Origin: Parcubacteria group bacterium Gr01-1014_56
Lineage (GTDB): Bacteria > Patescibacteriota > Minisyncoccia > Phycocordibacterales > SBAW01
NCBI GenBank assembly: GCA_007375995.1
Contig: VMFK01000021.1
Span: 1-21,883, forward strand
Direction of reading: 5' to 3'
DNA: 21,883 bases
Position numbers and translations under genes: made by a program. Every line of letters starts with the position of its first letter. Position 1 is the stretch's first letter. The notes under the pieces are model-generated. The model had not been told where the DNA came from. It saw only the letters and a program-made list of their open reading frames with translations, and did no database searches. This document shows, piece by piece, positions 1 to 7,468 of the stretch.

Positions 1-1677
1 CACGTTTGCTTTGATAAGCCCAGTGATGACGTTGACGCTCGGGCGCTGTGTAGAAAGAATCAAGTGGATCCCCACCGCGCGAGACATTTGTGCCAAGCGC
101 ACAATCGATGCCTCCAGCTCCCTGGGATATGTTGTCATAATATCGGCGAGTTCATCGAGCACGATCACAATGTAGGGCATTGCCTCAGGGACTTTTTCTC
201 CCTCCTCGGGCTCTCCCCCCCGTTTGCGCAGGCGCTCAAGTGCGGGAGCCAATATATTTTCGTGGTACGAGTCGATATCGCGAACACGGTTTTCCTCAAG
301 AATGTTATACCGCCGCTCCATTTCTTTGCCGGCCCACCTGAGTGCCGTGATCGCGCGCTTTGCGTCTGTAATAACCGGCGAAAGCAGGTGCGGGATCGGG
401 TTGTAGAGCGTGAGTTCAACACGCTTCGGGTCGATCATAAGAAAGCGCAGTCGAGCGGGCCCCAAGCGGTACAAAAGCGATGTGATAACAGTATGAATCG
501 TTACTGATTTGCCCGAGCCAGTTGCTCCTGCGATAAGTATGTGCGGCATTTTGCCGATATTGCCAAAGTGCGACGCCCCTGCAATGTCGCGGCCAAGCGC
601 TACCAAGAGCGGCTTGCGAGCCTCTGCAAATTCCGGAGACTCTAAGATCGTTCCCAACCCAACGGTAACTTTTGCTGAGTTCGGTACTTCAATACCCACG
701 AGCGACTTGCCTGGGATCGGTGCTTCAATGCGCACTGGGTGCGCCGCAAGCGCGAGCTCGAGGTTTGTCTGAAGCGAAACTATTTTCTGGAGTCGCACTC
801 CCTCTGCAGGTTTGATCGCATACCTGGTGACCGAAGGGCCGATCGAGATCTCGTCGAGCTCAACGGTAATACCAAAATTTTGGAGTGTGCGTTTAATAAT
901 ATTTGCGTTTCCTTTTATGTCTCCAACACCTGGTCGGCCGCGGTCTCGCTCAAGGAGGTTAAGCGGAGGTGGAGTATATTCACCCAAAAGCGTTTGAAGT
1001 GCGGCTGCAGTCGCCTCCCTACTTGAGATTTGCTGCGGTCTTGTTTGGGAGCTCTTAGGCATGGCAATCGATACTTCCTCGTCCTCTACCCCGCCACCCT
1101 CCATATCCTCGGGCATGTTGAGGTTGACCCCGGAGAGTGTCGGCTCCTTAACACCTGGGGTTCTCGTTATAAGGCGCTTAATGAGTCGTACCAGAGCGGC
1201 GATAGGCTCCAGCGACAGATTCCCCTCCAAGAGCACCAAGAGTGAAATAAGAGAAAGCCCGCCAAGCGCAATGAGGGAGGCATATATATCAAAAAAGCGA
1301 ATCAGCGGGGTTGCAATACTCTGCCCGATAAGACCACCGTTGCCGCTTACTATCGCTACGAAGCCAAGCGCCGCAAGAAAGAACACCCCGCTTGAAACAC
1401 CCTTAATGAGGGTAATAGTACTTTCTTGCTCTCTGAGTGTTGCCGTTGCCAACATAAAACAAAGAACAGGAAGCAAGAAATAACCAACACCCAAGAACCC
1501 AAACAGGAGGTCGTATATGTTCCCACCCGCTGGCCCAGCAGTGCCTAACGCGGAAAGAGTGAGGAATATCCCCACTATGACAAAAAGGACTGCAACCACA
1601 GCTCTTTTTGTCTGGCCAGGCAGGGCAGTGAAGGAATTGTTTGAAAGCTTGCCAGCCTTGTTTTGCTTACGTACCAT
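1..1677 (-). CDS. ftsK: DNA translocase FtsK/SpoIIIE, C-terminus beyond window
   Basis: ATP-driven DNA pump that clears chromosome ends from the closing septum. The reverse strand reads open from ATG 1677 to the window edge, giving 559 residues. Four hydrophobic segments (about residues 26-46, 55-78, 88-108, 122-148) form the membrane domain. A short linker of about 60-80 residues follows, then the alpha/beta motor: Walker A GATGSGKS at 384-391, DPKRVELTLY after it, and Walker B IVIVLDELAD around D508. The final visible motif is STQRPSVNVITG. FtsK proteins usually run to 750 residues or more, so about 200 residues (the motor end and any gamma domain) lie outside. ATG 1677 is preferred over in-frame ATG 1689 because a TATGAT box ends 7 nt before 1677, which fits leaderless transcription; there is no Shine-Dalgarno. 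It is divergent from the wHTH gene at 1816. Confidence 0.95.
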   Translation of the reverse strand, partial: MVRKQNKAGKLSNNSFTALPGQTKRAVVAVLFVIVGIFLTLSALGTAGPAGGNIYDLLFGFLGVGYFLLPVLCFMLATATLREQESTITLIKGVSSGVFFLAALGFVAIVSGNGGLIGQSIATPLIRFFDIYASLIALGGLSLISLLVLLEGNLSLEPIAALVRLIKRLITRTPGVKEPTLSGVNLNMPEDMEGGGVEDEEVSIAMPKSSQTRPQQISSREATAAALQTLLGEYTPPPLNLLERDRGRPGVGDIKGNANIIKRTLQNFGITVELDEISIGPSVTRYAIKPAEGVRLQKIVSLQTNLELALAAHPVRIEAPIPGKSLVGIEVPNSAKVTVGLGTILESPEFAEARKPLLVALGRDIAGASHFGNIGKMPHILIAGATGSGKSVTIHTVITSLLYRLGPARLRFLMIDPKRVELTLYNPIPHLLSPVITDAKRAITALRWAGKEMERRYNILEENRVRDIDSYHENILAPALERLRKRGGEPEEGEKVPEAMPYIVIVLDELADIMTTYPRELEASIVRLAQMSRAVGIHLILSTQRPSVNVITGLIKANV

Positions 1678-1684
1678 AGGAGAA

Positions 1685-1690
1685 ATCATA
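1685..1690 (-). promoter_or_regulatory. -10 box of ftsK
   Basis: TATGAT read on the minus strand, ending 7 nt before ATG 1677. A transcript would start at or next to the ATG. No convincing -35 box is seen. Confidence 0.5.
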
Positions 1691-1736
1691 GCATGTTAGA
1701 GAGGGGCTTGTGCTTCTCTGAGATCGCGCTACTCTA

Positions 1737-1756
1737 AGAGACATGGAAATGTCTCT
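1737..1756. promoter_or_regulatory. Perfect 8-bp inverted repeat in the divergent region
   Basis: AGAGACAT, spacer GGAA, ATGTCTCT: both arms match perfectly. It lies between ftsK and the wHTH gene. There is no T-run on either side, so an operator is more likely than a terminator. The GACAT core also occurs in the GGACA boxes at 1774-1790. Confidence 0.55.
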
Positions 1757-1773
1757 CATGTCGCTTAAAATAT

Positions 1774-1790
1774 AAAGGACATTAAGGACA
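1774..1790 (+). promoter_or_regulatory. Two direct GGACA boxes upstream of the wHTH gene
   Basis: AAAGGACA (1774-1781) and AAGGACA (1784-1790) sit 9-10 bp apart, about one helical turn, just before a TATAAG -10-like box (1794-1799). The same boxes recur inside the downstream gene. Likely operator sites; the binding protein is inferred, not shown. Confidence 0.5.
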
Positions 1791-1815
1791 AAATATAAGA
1801 CAAATTGTAACTATT

Positions 1816-2547
1816 ATGAGCGACGGATTTCATGAAATAGCTTTGAAATCAATCCTTTTTAAAGGACGAAATGATATATATTTTTGCTATTTAAAAGCTG
1901 AGAGAATCGCACACGTTCTCGCTCTCCTCTCACAAAATTTTCCTTTTAAAGACAGCGGTAATTTTGGAGAGCTAGTAACCTTATCAAACCGATTACCACA
2001 TGCAATTTTACATTTTGCGGCGGGGGAAATAGACGCCTCTCTAGTATTGGCAGACATCCTTTCTTTACTTTCTTGGATACGTCTAAGCGCAACGCAAGGC
2101 TACATAAGAAAGGAAAATACCATTATTCTTTGTGAAGAATATGAAGCCATCGCGCGCAAGATTGCCGCAGAGAACCACCCCTCCCCCTTCGTTTCTTCCA
2201 AGGATTTTTCAGTAGAGGAGATCAAAATTATGCCCACGCAAGGGCCTTTCTTTGCAGAAGGGCTTCCTTCGCTTAAAAGTGGAAAGTTAAGTGCAGAAGG
2301 TATAAAGGACATTAATAAAGGACATAAAAAGACACAAGAAATCAAACAGTCAGAAAGGATGTCCTTAATACTCGATTTCGTGAGAAAGCACAACGGCGTT
2401 TCTATAAAAGAGATAGCCGCATCTGTAAAGGGTTGTAGTGAAAAGACTATACAAAGGGAGCTGGGGAGCCTCATAGAAAAGGGTCTTATAGAGAGGAAGG
2501 GAGAGCGTCGTTGGAGTATATATAGTGCGCGCCCATTCTCCTCATAG
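1816..2547 (+). CDS. Winged-helix DNA-binding regulator, CPR type
   Basis: A 243-residue protein with two visible parts. Residues 1-125 form a mostly helical region of unknown function (SILFKGRNDIYFCYLKAERI, then helices). Residues ~126-177 form a polar linker. Residues ~178-238 form a winged helix-turn-helix: helices MSLILDFVRKH and VSIKEIAASV, recognition helix CSEKTIQRELGSLIEKGLI, and wing ERKGERRWSIY. It is probably a transcription factor; its target is unknown. No Shine-Dalgarno precedes ATG 1816. The linker (EGIKDINKGHKK) is encoded by DNA that repeats the AAAGGACAT boxes found upstream, suggesting autoregulation. The gene is more AT-rich than its neighbours. I recall similar proteins in other Parcubacteria but cannot name the family. 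Confidence 0.85.
   Translation: MSDGFHEIALKSILFKGRNDIYFCYLKAERIAHVLALLSQNFPFKDSGNFGELVTLSNRLPHAILHFAAGEIDASLVLADILSLLSWIRLSATQGYIRKENTIILCEEYEAIARKIAAENHPSPFVSSKDFSVEEIKIMPTQGPFFAEGLPSLKSGKLSAEGIKDINKGHKKTQEIKQSERMSLILDFVRKHNGVSIKEIAASVKGCSEKTIQRELGSLIEKGLIERKGERRWSIYSARPFSS
2304..2370. repeat. Intragenic cluster of GGACA boxes in the wHTH gene
   Basis: AAAGGACATT (2304-2313), AAAGGACAT (2318-2326), the near-match AAAAAGACA (2327-2335) and, inverted, ATGTCCTTAAT (2359-2369). The inverted copy is the reverse complement of ATTAAGGACAT, matching the upstream box at 1781-1790, and forms AAGGA-TG-TCCTT. Three further sites in 67 bp of the linker-coding DNA resemble an internal operator cluster. 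Confidence 0.5.
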
Positions 2548-2592
2548 GAAGCCTCGTTGACGTTTTACCTTCATTAGTATAGGGTTGGATTA

Positions 2593-2601
2593 TGTGGAAA
2601 A
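2593..2601 (-). other. DnaA-box-like nonamer
   Basis: TTTTCCACA on the minus strand fits TTWTNCACA. It faces the perfect box at 2662-2670. No dnaA or dnaN gene and no AT-rich repeats are in view, so an origin is not claimed. Confidence 0.3.
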
Positions 2602-2611
2602 CACGGTAAGG

Positions 2612-2628
2612 CCCCCTCCGGGGGTTTT
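2612..2628 (+). terminator. Short terminator-like hairpin after the wHTH gene
   Basis: CCCCC, loop TCC, GGGGG, then TTTT, 65 nt past the wHTH stop. The T-run is short, so it is a modest terminator. Confidence 0.5.
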
Positions 2629-2661
2629 GCCTGCTTAGGCCCCAATTGACTTAATTTGGGC

Positions 2662-2670
2662 TTATCCACA
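2662..2670 (+). other. Perfect consensus DnaA box
   Basis: TTATCCACA matches the consensus DnaA box exactly. It lies upstream of the surface-protein promoter and points toward it. Confidence 0.4.
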
Positions 2671-2678
2671 AGGTTTTT

Positions 2679-2706
2679 TTGCACGTCTTGTGTATGGCCA
2701 TATAAT
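2679..2706 (+). promoter_or_regulatory. Strong promoter for the S-layer-like gene
   Basis: TTGCAC (2679-2684), 16-bp spacer, TATAAT (2701-2706). A perfect 10-bp palindrome TATGGCCATA (2693-2702) overlaps the -10 box and could be an operator. Predicted start near 2713, about 320 nt before the only large gene downstream. Confidence 0.7.
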
Positions 2707-2712
2707 GGTGCT

Positions 2713-3036
2713 AGTACCTGAAATAGGTACCACCTGCTGTAAAGGCAGAATGGCTTGTTGTTCATTGACAACTAAATAGGTAAAGAAAACGTCACAGGCG
2801 CTGTAAGCGAAATATGCTTAAAGCGTCATTAACAGTGTTCACTACAGATATTCCTTGTCCCTCCACGGCTGCTACGGCTGTCACTCAGACCCCACTCTCG
2901 CTACCAAAATTCGCTTGATGCTAAGGCCCGTTTCTTTAAGAGATACGAGACGATGCTTGAGCGGCCGGTAGAAAATTGTTCGGTTCCTTTTATAGGTAGA
3001 TTACAAGTAAAATTATTCGTTCGAAATTATTAAAGT
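2713..3036 (+). promoter_or_regulatory. Long structured 5' leader of the surface-protein mRNA
   Basis: A 324-nt stretch without a convincing gene. It opens with a perfect hairpin at the predicted 5' end: GTACCT, loop GAAAT, AGGTAC (2714-2730). Next come CTGC/GCAG (2734-2748), GTTGT/ACAAC (2757-2772), and TAAGC/GCTTA within 2804-2820. Further on are a direct repeat of ACGGCTG near 2868-2883 and AAATTATT repeats before the start codon. Two tiny ORFs (2750-2779, 9 residues; 2814-2918, 34 residues) have no ribosome-binding site and are not called. I recognise no tmRNA, RNase P, SRP or riboswitch signature. It may stabilise a highly expressed mRNA, or be an independent small RNA. Confidence 0.5.
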
Positions 3037-6000
3037 ATGACTATTACTCAGAGTTCAACACGGCTCGTCGCTCTTGCGGCAGGTGTCGCAGTTGCAGCTG
3101 CTCTTATTGTAGGAGCGTTCGCAGCAGCACCAGCTCAGGCGGCAGCTTTGACACAAGCGCAGATCAGTTCGATCATCTCGCTTCTTCAGTCGTTCGGCGC
3201 TGACCAAGCGACGATCAACAACGTACAGGCCTCACTCAACGGCCAGGCAACCCCTGGTACCGGTACAGGTTCTGGCGGCGCATGCCCAGCACTTACTCGC
3301 GACCTTCAACAGGGTTCGACAGGTGCAGATGTTATGGCACTCCAGAAGTTCCTTAACACGATGACGGGAACAATTGTTTCCCTCTCGGGTGCAGGATCCC
3401 CTGGTAATGAGACCTCAACCTTTGGTCCTGCGACCAAGGCAGCGGTTATCAAGTTCCAGACCCTCTACAACATCACACCAATCGCTGGTTATGCAGGCGC
3501 TAAGACCCGCGCACAAATTGCGTCGGTCTGCGGCGGAGTAGTCACTCCTGGCACACCAGTTCCAACTGGCCCGGGCCTCACGGTCTCGGCAGCAGCACAA
3601 CCTGCTAATGCACTCGCACCGCAAGGCGCGTCGAGAATTCCGTTCACTACCTTCACTATCACCAACAACTCTGGTGCAGCGGTGGTTGTAAACAACGTCA
3701 CCGTACAGCGCACTGGGTTTGGTATTGACGCAAACTTCAGCGGTATCGTTCTCTTGGACCAAAACGGTCTTCAGCTCGGCACTGCTAAGACGCTCAACAG
3801 CAACCACCAGGCAAACGTTGGTGATGCATGGACGCTCAATGCAGGCCAGTCTATGACTCTCACTGTTGCGGGTAACATCGCGACAGGGCAGACCACAGGC
3901 GGCCAGATCGTCAGCCTTCAGGTTGTTGCAATCAACACCTCGGCTCCGGTTAACGGCTCGCTCCCGATCAACGGTGCGTCGCATACGATCAACACCACTC
4001 TCACTTTGGGTAGCCTCTCGACAACGACCTCCTCGTTTGACCCGGGCGCAGCTCAAACAAAGAGCATTGGTGACACCAATGTCCGTATCTCGGGCATCCG
4101 CTTTACCGCAGGTTCAGCAGAGGACCTCAAGCTCTACAACATCCGTTTCCGTCAGACTGGTACCGCAAGCGCATCTGACATCTCAAATGTCATGGTTGAC
4201 GTAAACGGCACTAAATACCCGACAACAATTGACTCAACCGGCAAGTACTACACCGTTGTGTTCCCAGGTGGTCTTATGATCGCTAAGGGCAACTCGATCG
4301 ATGTATACACGGTGGTTGACATCAGCGGTTCTAACGCAGCAAGTCGCACTATCAAGCTTGATATCGACAAGGTGACAGATGTCTACTTTGTTGGTCAGCT
4401 TTACGGTTACGGTGTTGCCCCAAGCGGTACGTATACTCCGTGGTTCGCAAGCTACACCACAACTATCAACGCTGGTACAGCTACAACTATCGGTAAGGCA
4501 AATGAGGTTGCGGCACAAAACATTGCTGTTAACGTTTCCAACCAGCCTTTGGGTGGTTTCGTAACTGACTTCAAGGGTGAGGCAGTATCAGTAACACAGA
4601 TCGTTGTTAACTTCGGTTACGGCAACACAACCGACGATGGCGAGCTCTTTACGAGCATCTCCATTGTTGACGCAAATGGTGTTGTTGTCTCTGGTCCGGT
4701 TGATGGCGTACTCGTTGCTGGCTCACAACAGAAGGCAACGTTCACTGACACACTCACCTTCCCAACCGGTCGTCAAGTCTATACCATCAAGGGTAAAATT
4801 CCTTCGACTGTAAGTAATGGTCAGACCGTCATTGCTTCGACCACGCCTTCTGGCTGGACAAGCCCGACCGGTCAGACTTCTGGCAACTCGATCACTCTTA
4901 GCCAAGGTAACTTCTCGATGAACACGATGACGGTTCAGGCAGCTGCGCTTGTAGCGTCGCTCTCTACCTCTCCTTCATCGCAGAACATCGTAGCGGGTGG
5001 TCAAGGTATCCTCTTTACCAACCTGCAGCTTGATGCTTCAGCCTCTGGTGAGGATATCCGTATCTCAGCGCTTCCGATCCGTCTCACTGGTACAGTTGCA
5101 GACCTCTCGTCTTGCCAACTCTACAACGGTACGACGATCCTCAACACTGGTTCTAACGTTCCGTCGTCACTCTCATCGAGCGGTACGGCAACAACCTTCA
5201 CTCTCGACAACTCTCTTACTATTGCAAAGGGGGCTGTCACTACGCTTGCTCTTAAGTGCAACGTATCCACTGCAGCAAGCGGTACGTATATCTGGAGCAT
5301 TGCCAGCGGCGACACATGGAGCTCTACAGGGGTAACCTCAGGTGTCTCGGTCACCGAGACCTTTGGTAACCTCACTGCAGGCACCATGACAGTCGCAGCA
5401 GGTTCGCTCGCTCTCACTGTTGACAGCTCATCGCCTTCCTACACGGTAGTGGCGGGTGGCGCAACAGGAGTTACTGCAGGTATCTTCAAATTCCGCGCTA
5501 CAAACGAGGCGGTTAACCTCAGCAAGCTCGGTATGACGCTTGCAAACGGCACCTACGGTGCAAGCTCAGGTTCAGGTGGCAACGGTGCAGCTAACTTGGT
5601 CCAGGTCTATGTGTACGACGGCGCAACGCTTGTCGGTACCGCGACCTTCACTGGTACTGCAACTGTTTCAACCTCAACACTCTCAAGCATCGTGTCGCTT
5701 CCTAAGGACACCGACAAGATCCTCACGATCAAGACTGACCTTGCTCAGGTTGGTACCAGCCAGCCAGGCGGTATCGGTAACTTCGTCAAGGTTGATCCGA
5801 ATAGTTCTGAGGGTTCTGGTGTATCCTCAGGTACCACCGTTAAGACAGGTGCAACATCAGGTGTAAACGGGTTCCGTATCTTCAAGAGCTACCCGACACT
5901 CGCAGCTGATACGCTCCCCTCAACAGGTGGTGCAGACGGTCGCCTGATGCGCTTCAAGGTCACTGCTAATGCAGCGGGCCCGGTCGGCATCCAGGAGTTC

Positions 6001-6477
6001 ACCTTTACGGTCTCCTCGACCACAGGGGTAACTGTCACGACTGTTCGCCTCAAGGCCTATACTGACTCCGCGTACTCATCGCCTATCGGCGGCCAGGCAA
6101 CGGGCGGTCAGATTGGTTCTGACACGGGCAATGTTATCTCCGGCACCGCGTTCGAAATCAGTCCTACTACCAACCCGGTTGCTATACCGGCAGGGACTAC
6201 GATCTGGTTTGAGCTTACTGGCGCGGTCTCGGGTATGGACACTGGCGACTCGCTAGTGACTACGCTCAGCGGCGACAGTGCGTATCCGACCGGTCTTACC
6301 TCTGGCTACAACGTAGGTACTACGACAGCGACTGGTGAAGTCGGCGGCGTAGCGGCAAACTTCGTCTGGACTGGCAACTCGACAACGACTGCCACCGTCG
6401 ACAGTGTTGACTGGAGCAACGGCTACAGCATCCCAGGTCTCCCATCGGGCGGTCTCATCCAGACTCGCTCAAACTAA
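3037..6477 (+). CDS. Secreted S-layer-like protein with peptidoglycan-binding domain
   Basis: An 1146-residue exported protein. Residues 1-35 are a signal peptide (charged start, hydrophobic core, cleavage likely after APAQA). A short helical segment follows (LTQAQISSIISLLQSF). Residues ~83-165 match a PG_binding_1 domain (RDLQQGSTGADVMALQKFLN, FGPATKAAVIKFQ), bracketed by Cys83 and Cys165, a possible disulfide. The rest is Ser/Thr/Gly/Val-rich beta domains of Ig-like character, with at least one tandem pair (TMTV from ~630 and ~783, each followed by VVAGG-type and F..A.E..NISKL-type strands). No sortase motif or C-terminal membrane anchor is seen; the end reads DSVDWSNGYSIPGLPSGG. The codon choice (AAC, CTC, GGT) and strong upstream promoter suggest an abundant cell-surface protein bound to the wall. 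The exact function is inferred. Confidence 0.9.
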   Translation: MTITQSSTRLVALAAGVAVAAALIVGAFAAAPAQAAALTQAQISSIISLLQSFGADQATINNVQASLNGQATPGTGTGSGGACPALTRDLQQGSTGADVMALQKFLNTMTGTIVSLSGAGSPGNETSTFGPATKAAVIKFQTLYNITPIAGYAGAKTRAQIASVCGGVVTPGTPVPTGPGLTVSAAAQPANALAPQGASRIPFTTFTITNNSGAAVVVNNVTVQRTGFGIDANFSGIVLLDQNGLQLGTAKTLNSNHQANVGDAWTLNAGQSMTLTVAGNIATGQTTGGQIVSLQVVAINTSAPVNGSLPINGASHTINTTLTLGSLSTTTSSFDPGAAQTKSIGDTNVRISGIRFTAGSAEDLKLYNIRFRQTGTASASDISNVMVDVNGTKYPTTIDSTGKYYTVVFPGGLMIAKGNSIDVYTVVDISGSNAASRTIKLDIDKVTDVYFVGQLYGYGVAPSGTYTPWFASYTTTINAGTATTIGKANEVAAQNIAVNVSNQPLGGFVTDFKGEAVSVTQIVVNFGYGNTTDDGELFTSISIVDANGVVVSGPVDGVLVAGSQQKATFTDTLTFPTGRQVYTIKGKIPSTVSNGQTVIASTTPSGWTSPTGQTSGNSITLSQGNFSMNTMTVQAAALVASLSTSPSSQNIVAGGQGILFTNLQLDASASGEDIRISALPIRLTGTVADLSSCQLYNGTTILNTGSNVPSSLSSSGTATTFTLDNSLTIAKGAVTTLALKCNVSTAASGTYIWSIASGDTWSSTGVTSGVSVTETFGNLTAGTMTVAAGSLALTVDSSSPSYTVVAGGATGVTAGIFKFRATNEAVNLSKLGMTLANGTYGASSGSGGNGAANLVQVYVYDGATLVGTATFTGTATVSTSTLSSIVSLPKDTDKILTIKTDLAQVGTSQPGGIGNFVKVDPNSSEGSGVSSGTTVKTGATSGVNGFRIFKSYPTLAADTLPSTGGADGRLMRFKVTANAAGPVGIQEFTFTVSSTTGVTVTTVRLKAYTDSAYSSPIGGQATGGQIGSDTGNVISGTAFEISPTTNPVAIPAGTTIWFELTGAVSGMDTGDSLVTTLSGDSAYPTGLTSGYNVGTTTATGEVGGVAANFVWTGNSTTTATVDSVDWSNGYSIPGLPSGGLIQTRSN

Positions 6478-6530
6478 TCTCTAAAGGATTAGAGCCAAGC
6501 GCAGAAGCTAGTCTTCTTGCACAACGCAGC

Positions 6531-6560
6531 AAAAACCCCACTCATATGAGTGGGGTTTTT
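6531..6560. terminator. Bidirectional intrinsic terminator, 30-bp perfect palindrome
   Basis: AAAAACCCCACTCAT followed by its exact reverse complement ending in TTTTT, 54 nt past the surface-protein stop. A-tract and T-tract flank the GC stem, so it can work on both strands. Confidence 0.9.
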
Positions 6561-6586
6561 GTGTTTTCGTAACGCTACGGTACAAT
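6559..6586 (+). promoter_or_regulatory. Promoter for the TPR gene
   Basis: TACAAT (6581-6586) ends 7 nt before ATG 6594. TTGTGT (6559-6564) is a weak -35 at 16 bp. It implies a leaderless transcript, and that the earlier in-frame ATG at 6585, which overlaps the -10 box, is not the start. Confidence 0.55.
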
Positions 6587-6593
6587 GACCCTT

Positions 6594-7247
6594 ATGTCTG
6601 AAATACAGCGAAATGCACTTGTTGGCGTAGGGATTGCGACCCTTCTTGTCGCTGGAGGTTATGTGTATTTGCAAAAAACATCTACCGGCGCTCCTACAGG
6701 AGACACAGGGGTACCAACTACAACAGTAAACGGTGTCAGTGGCACTGGCGGGTACACGGTTGAACCGGTAGGCACCACACCCCCTTTACTTAAAGCAATC
6801 TCAATAACCGCCTCGCTCCCTGAGGACGCAAAAGTGACCTTGCGCTCGATGATAGAAGAGCAGTACGCGATCCTGCGCAAAGAGCCAACACGAGTCGATA
6901 TATGGCTCCAGCTTGGCGTCAACCGTAAAATCGGAGGCGATTTTGAAGGGGCGATTGAGGCATGGGAGTACGTTGCTCAAGTAGCGCCGAAGGAGGTATC
7001 GGCTACCGCTCATGGCAACCTCGGCGACCTGTATATGTATTTTATTAAAGATTACGCAAAGGCCGATACGCGCTTTACCCAGGCGGTTACGCTTAACCCT
7101 AAGGTGATCGATTACTATCGCGCGCTCTTCTATCTCTACCGTGATATTTATAAAGACAAGAGCAAAGCGCAAGCAATATTGACACTGGGTCTTAAAAATA
7201 ACCCCGGCAACGCAGATTTGCTCTTGCTCCAAAAAGAACTTACATGA
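6594..7247 (+). CDS. Membrane-anchored TPR-repeat protein
   Basis: A 217-residue protein. One N-terminal membrane segment (about residues 8-26, ALVGVGIATLLVAGGYVYL) is followed by a Thr/Gly/Pro-rich linker to ~65, then helical repeats. Around 95-215 the pattern fits two to three tetratricopeptide repeats (WLQLGVNRKIGGDFEGAIEA, HGNLGDLYMYFIKDYAKADT, RFTQAVTLNPKVIDYY, AILTLGLKNNPGNADLL). TPR domains bind proteins, so an extracytoplasmic scaffold is likely; the partner is unknown. Start 6594 is chosen because the -10 box covers the alternative ATG 6585. The stop overlaps the start of the next small gene by ATGA, so the two are translationally coupled. Confidence 0.8.
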   Translation: MSEIQRNALVGVGIATLLVAGGYVYLQKTSTGAPTGDTGVPTTTVNGVSGTGGYTVEPVGTTPPLLKAISITASLPEDAKVTLRSMIEEQYAILRKEPTRVDIWLQLGVNRKIGGDFEGAIEAWEYVAQVAPKEVSATAHGNLGDLYMYFIKDYAKADTRFTQAVTLNPKVIDYYRALFYLYRDIYKDKSKAQAILTLGLKNNPGNADLLLLQKELT

Positions 7248-7381
7248 ACCAGTATTTTACAAATACATTTTTTAAATTCTTTTTCGGGTTTCTTGTTATT
7301 ATCGCTGCGGCATTTGGTATCTTGATAGGCGCCTCAGCAGTGCTGCCTCCTCCGGTTGACAGTGTCGCAGCCCCACAGTAG
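7244..7381 (+). CDS. Small single-pass membrane protein, 45 residues
   Basis: Starts in the ATGA overlap with the TPR gene and encodes 45 residues. A basic/aromatic N-terminus (MNQYFTNTFFKFFFG) leads into a hydrophobic helix (about 14-33, GFLVIIAAAFGILIGASAVL) and a short PPPVDSVAAPQ tail. The overlap with the TPR gene and the clean membrane helix argue that it is real. The function is unknown; it may be a membrane partner of the TPR protein. The rplJ promoter starts inside its last codons. Confidence 0.65.
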   Translation: MNQYFTNTFFKFFFGFLVIIAAAFGILIGASAVLPPPVDSVAAPQ

Positions 7382-7384
7382 TAT
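7356..7384 (+). promoter_or_regulatory. Promoter of the rplJ-rplL operon
   Basis: TTGACA (7356-7361), 17-bp spacer, TAGTAT (7379-7384). Near consensus. It overlaps the end of the small membrane protein gene. Predicted start about 7391. Confidence 0.8.
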
Positions 7385-7390
7385 ATTTTT

Positions 7391-7468
7391 AAGGGCCAGA
7401 GACAGGGGGCAAACCAACTGGTTTAATTGCAAACGCAGACGTTTGCTGCCTCCCGAGGTCGAACAAAA
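7391..7468 (+). ncRNA. Ribosomal protein L10 leader
   Basis: The classic L10-binding mRNA leader. GGGGGCA pairs with TGCCTCC, enclosing the hairpins ACCA/TGGT and GCAAAC-GCAGAC-GTTTGC, with the conserved GAGACAGG before and CCCGAGGT after. In other bacteria the L10(L12)4 complex binds here to repress its own operon. Followed at once by an attenuator and rplJ. Confidence 0.85.

Noticed and set aside
2548..2712. Replication origin
   Set aside because: Only two DnaA-like boxes, no AT-rich repeats and no dnaA/dnaN/rpmH neighbours.
2574..2771. 65-residue minus-strand frame in the intergenic region
   Set aside because: It overlaps a terminator, DnaA-like boxes and a strong plus-strand promoter, and shows no protein-like pattern.
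2713..3036. tmRNA, RNase P RNA or SRP RNA in the long leader
   Set aside because: None of their conserved ends or core sequences could be found by eye on either strand.
3415..4056. 213-residue minus-strand frame
   Set aside because: Antisense shadow of the surface-protein gene; its Cys/Arg-rich composition reflects reversed codons.
6585..6593. Upstream ATG for the TPR protein
   Set aside because: It overlaps the TACAAT promoter box, so it would lie upstream of the transcript.
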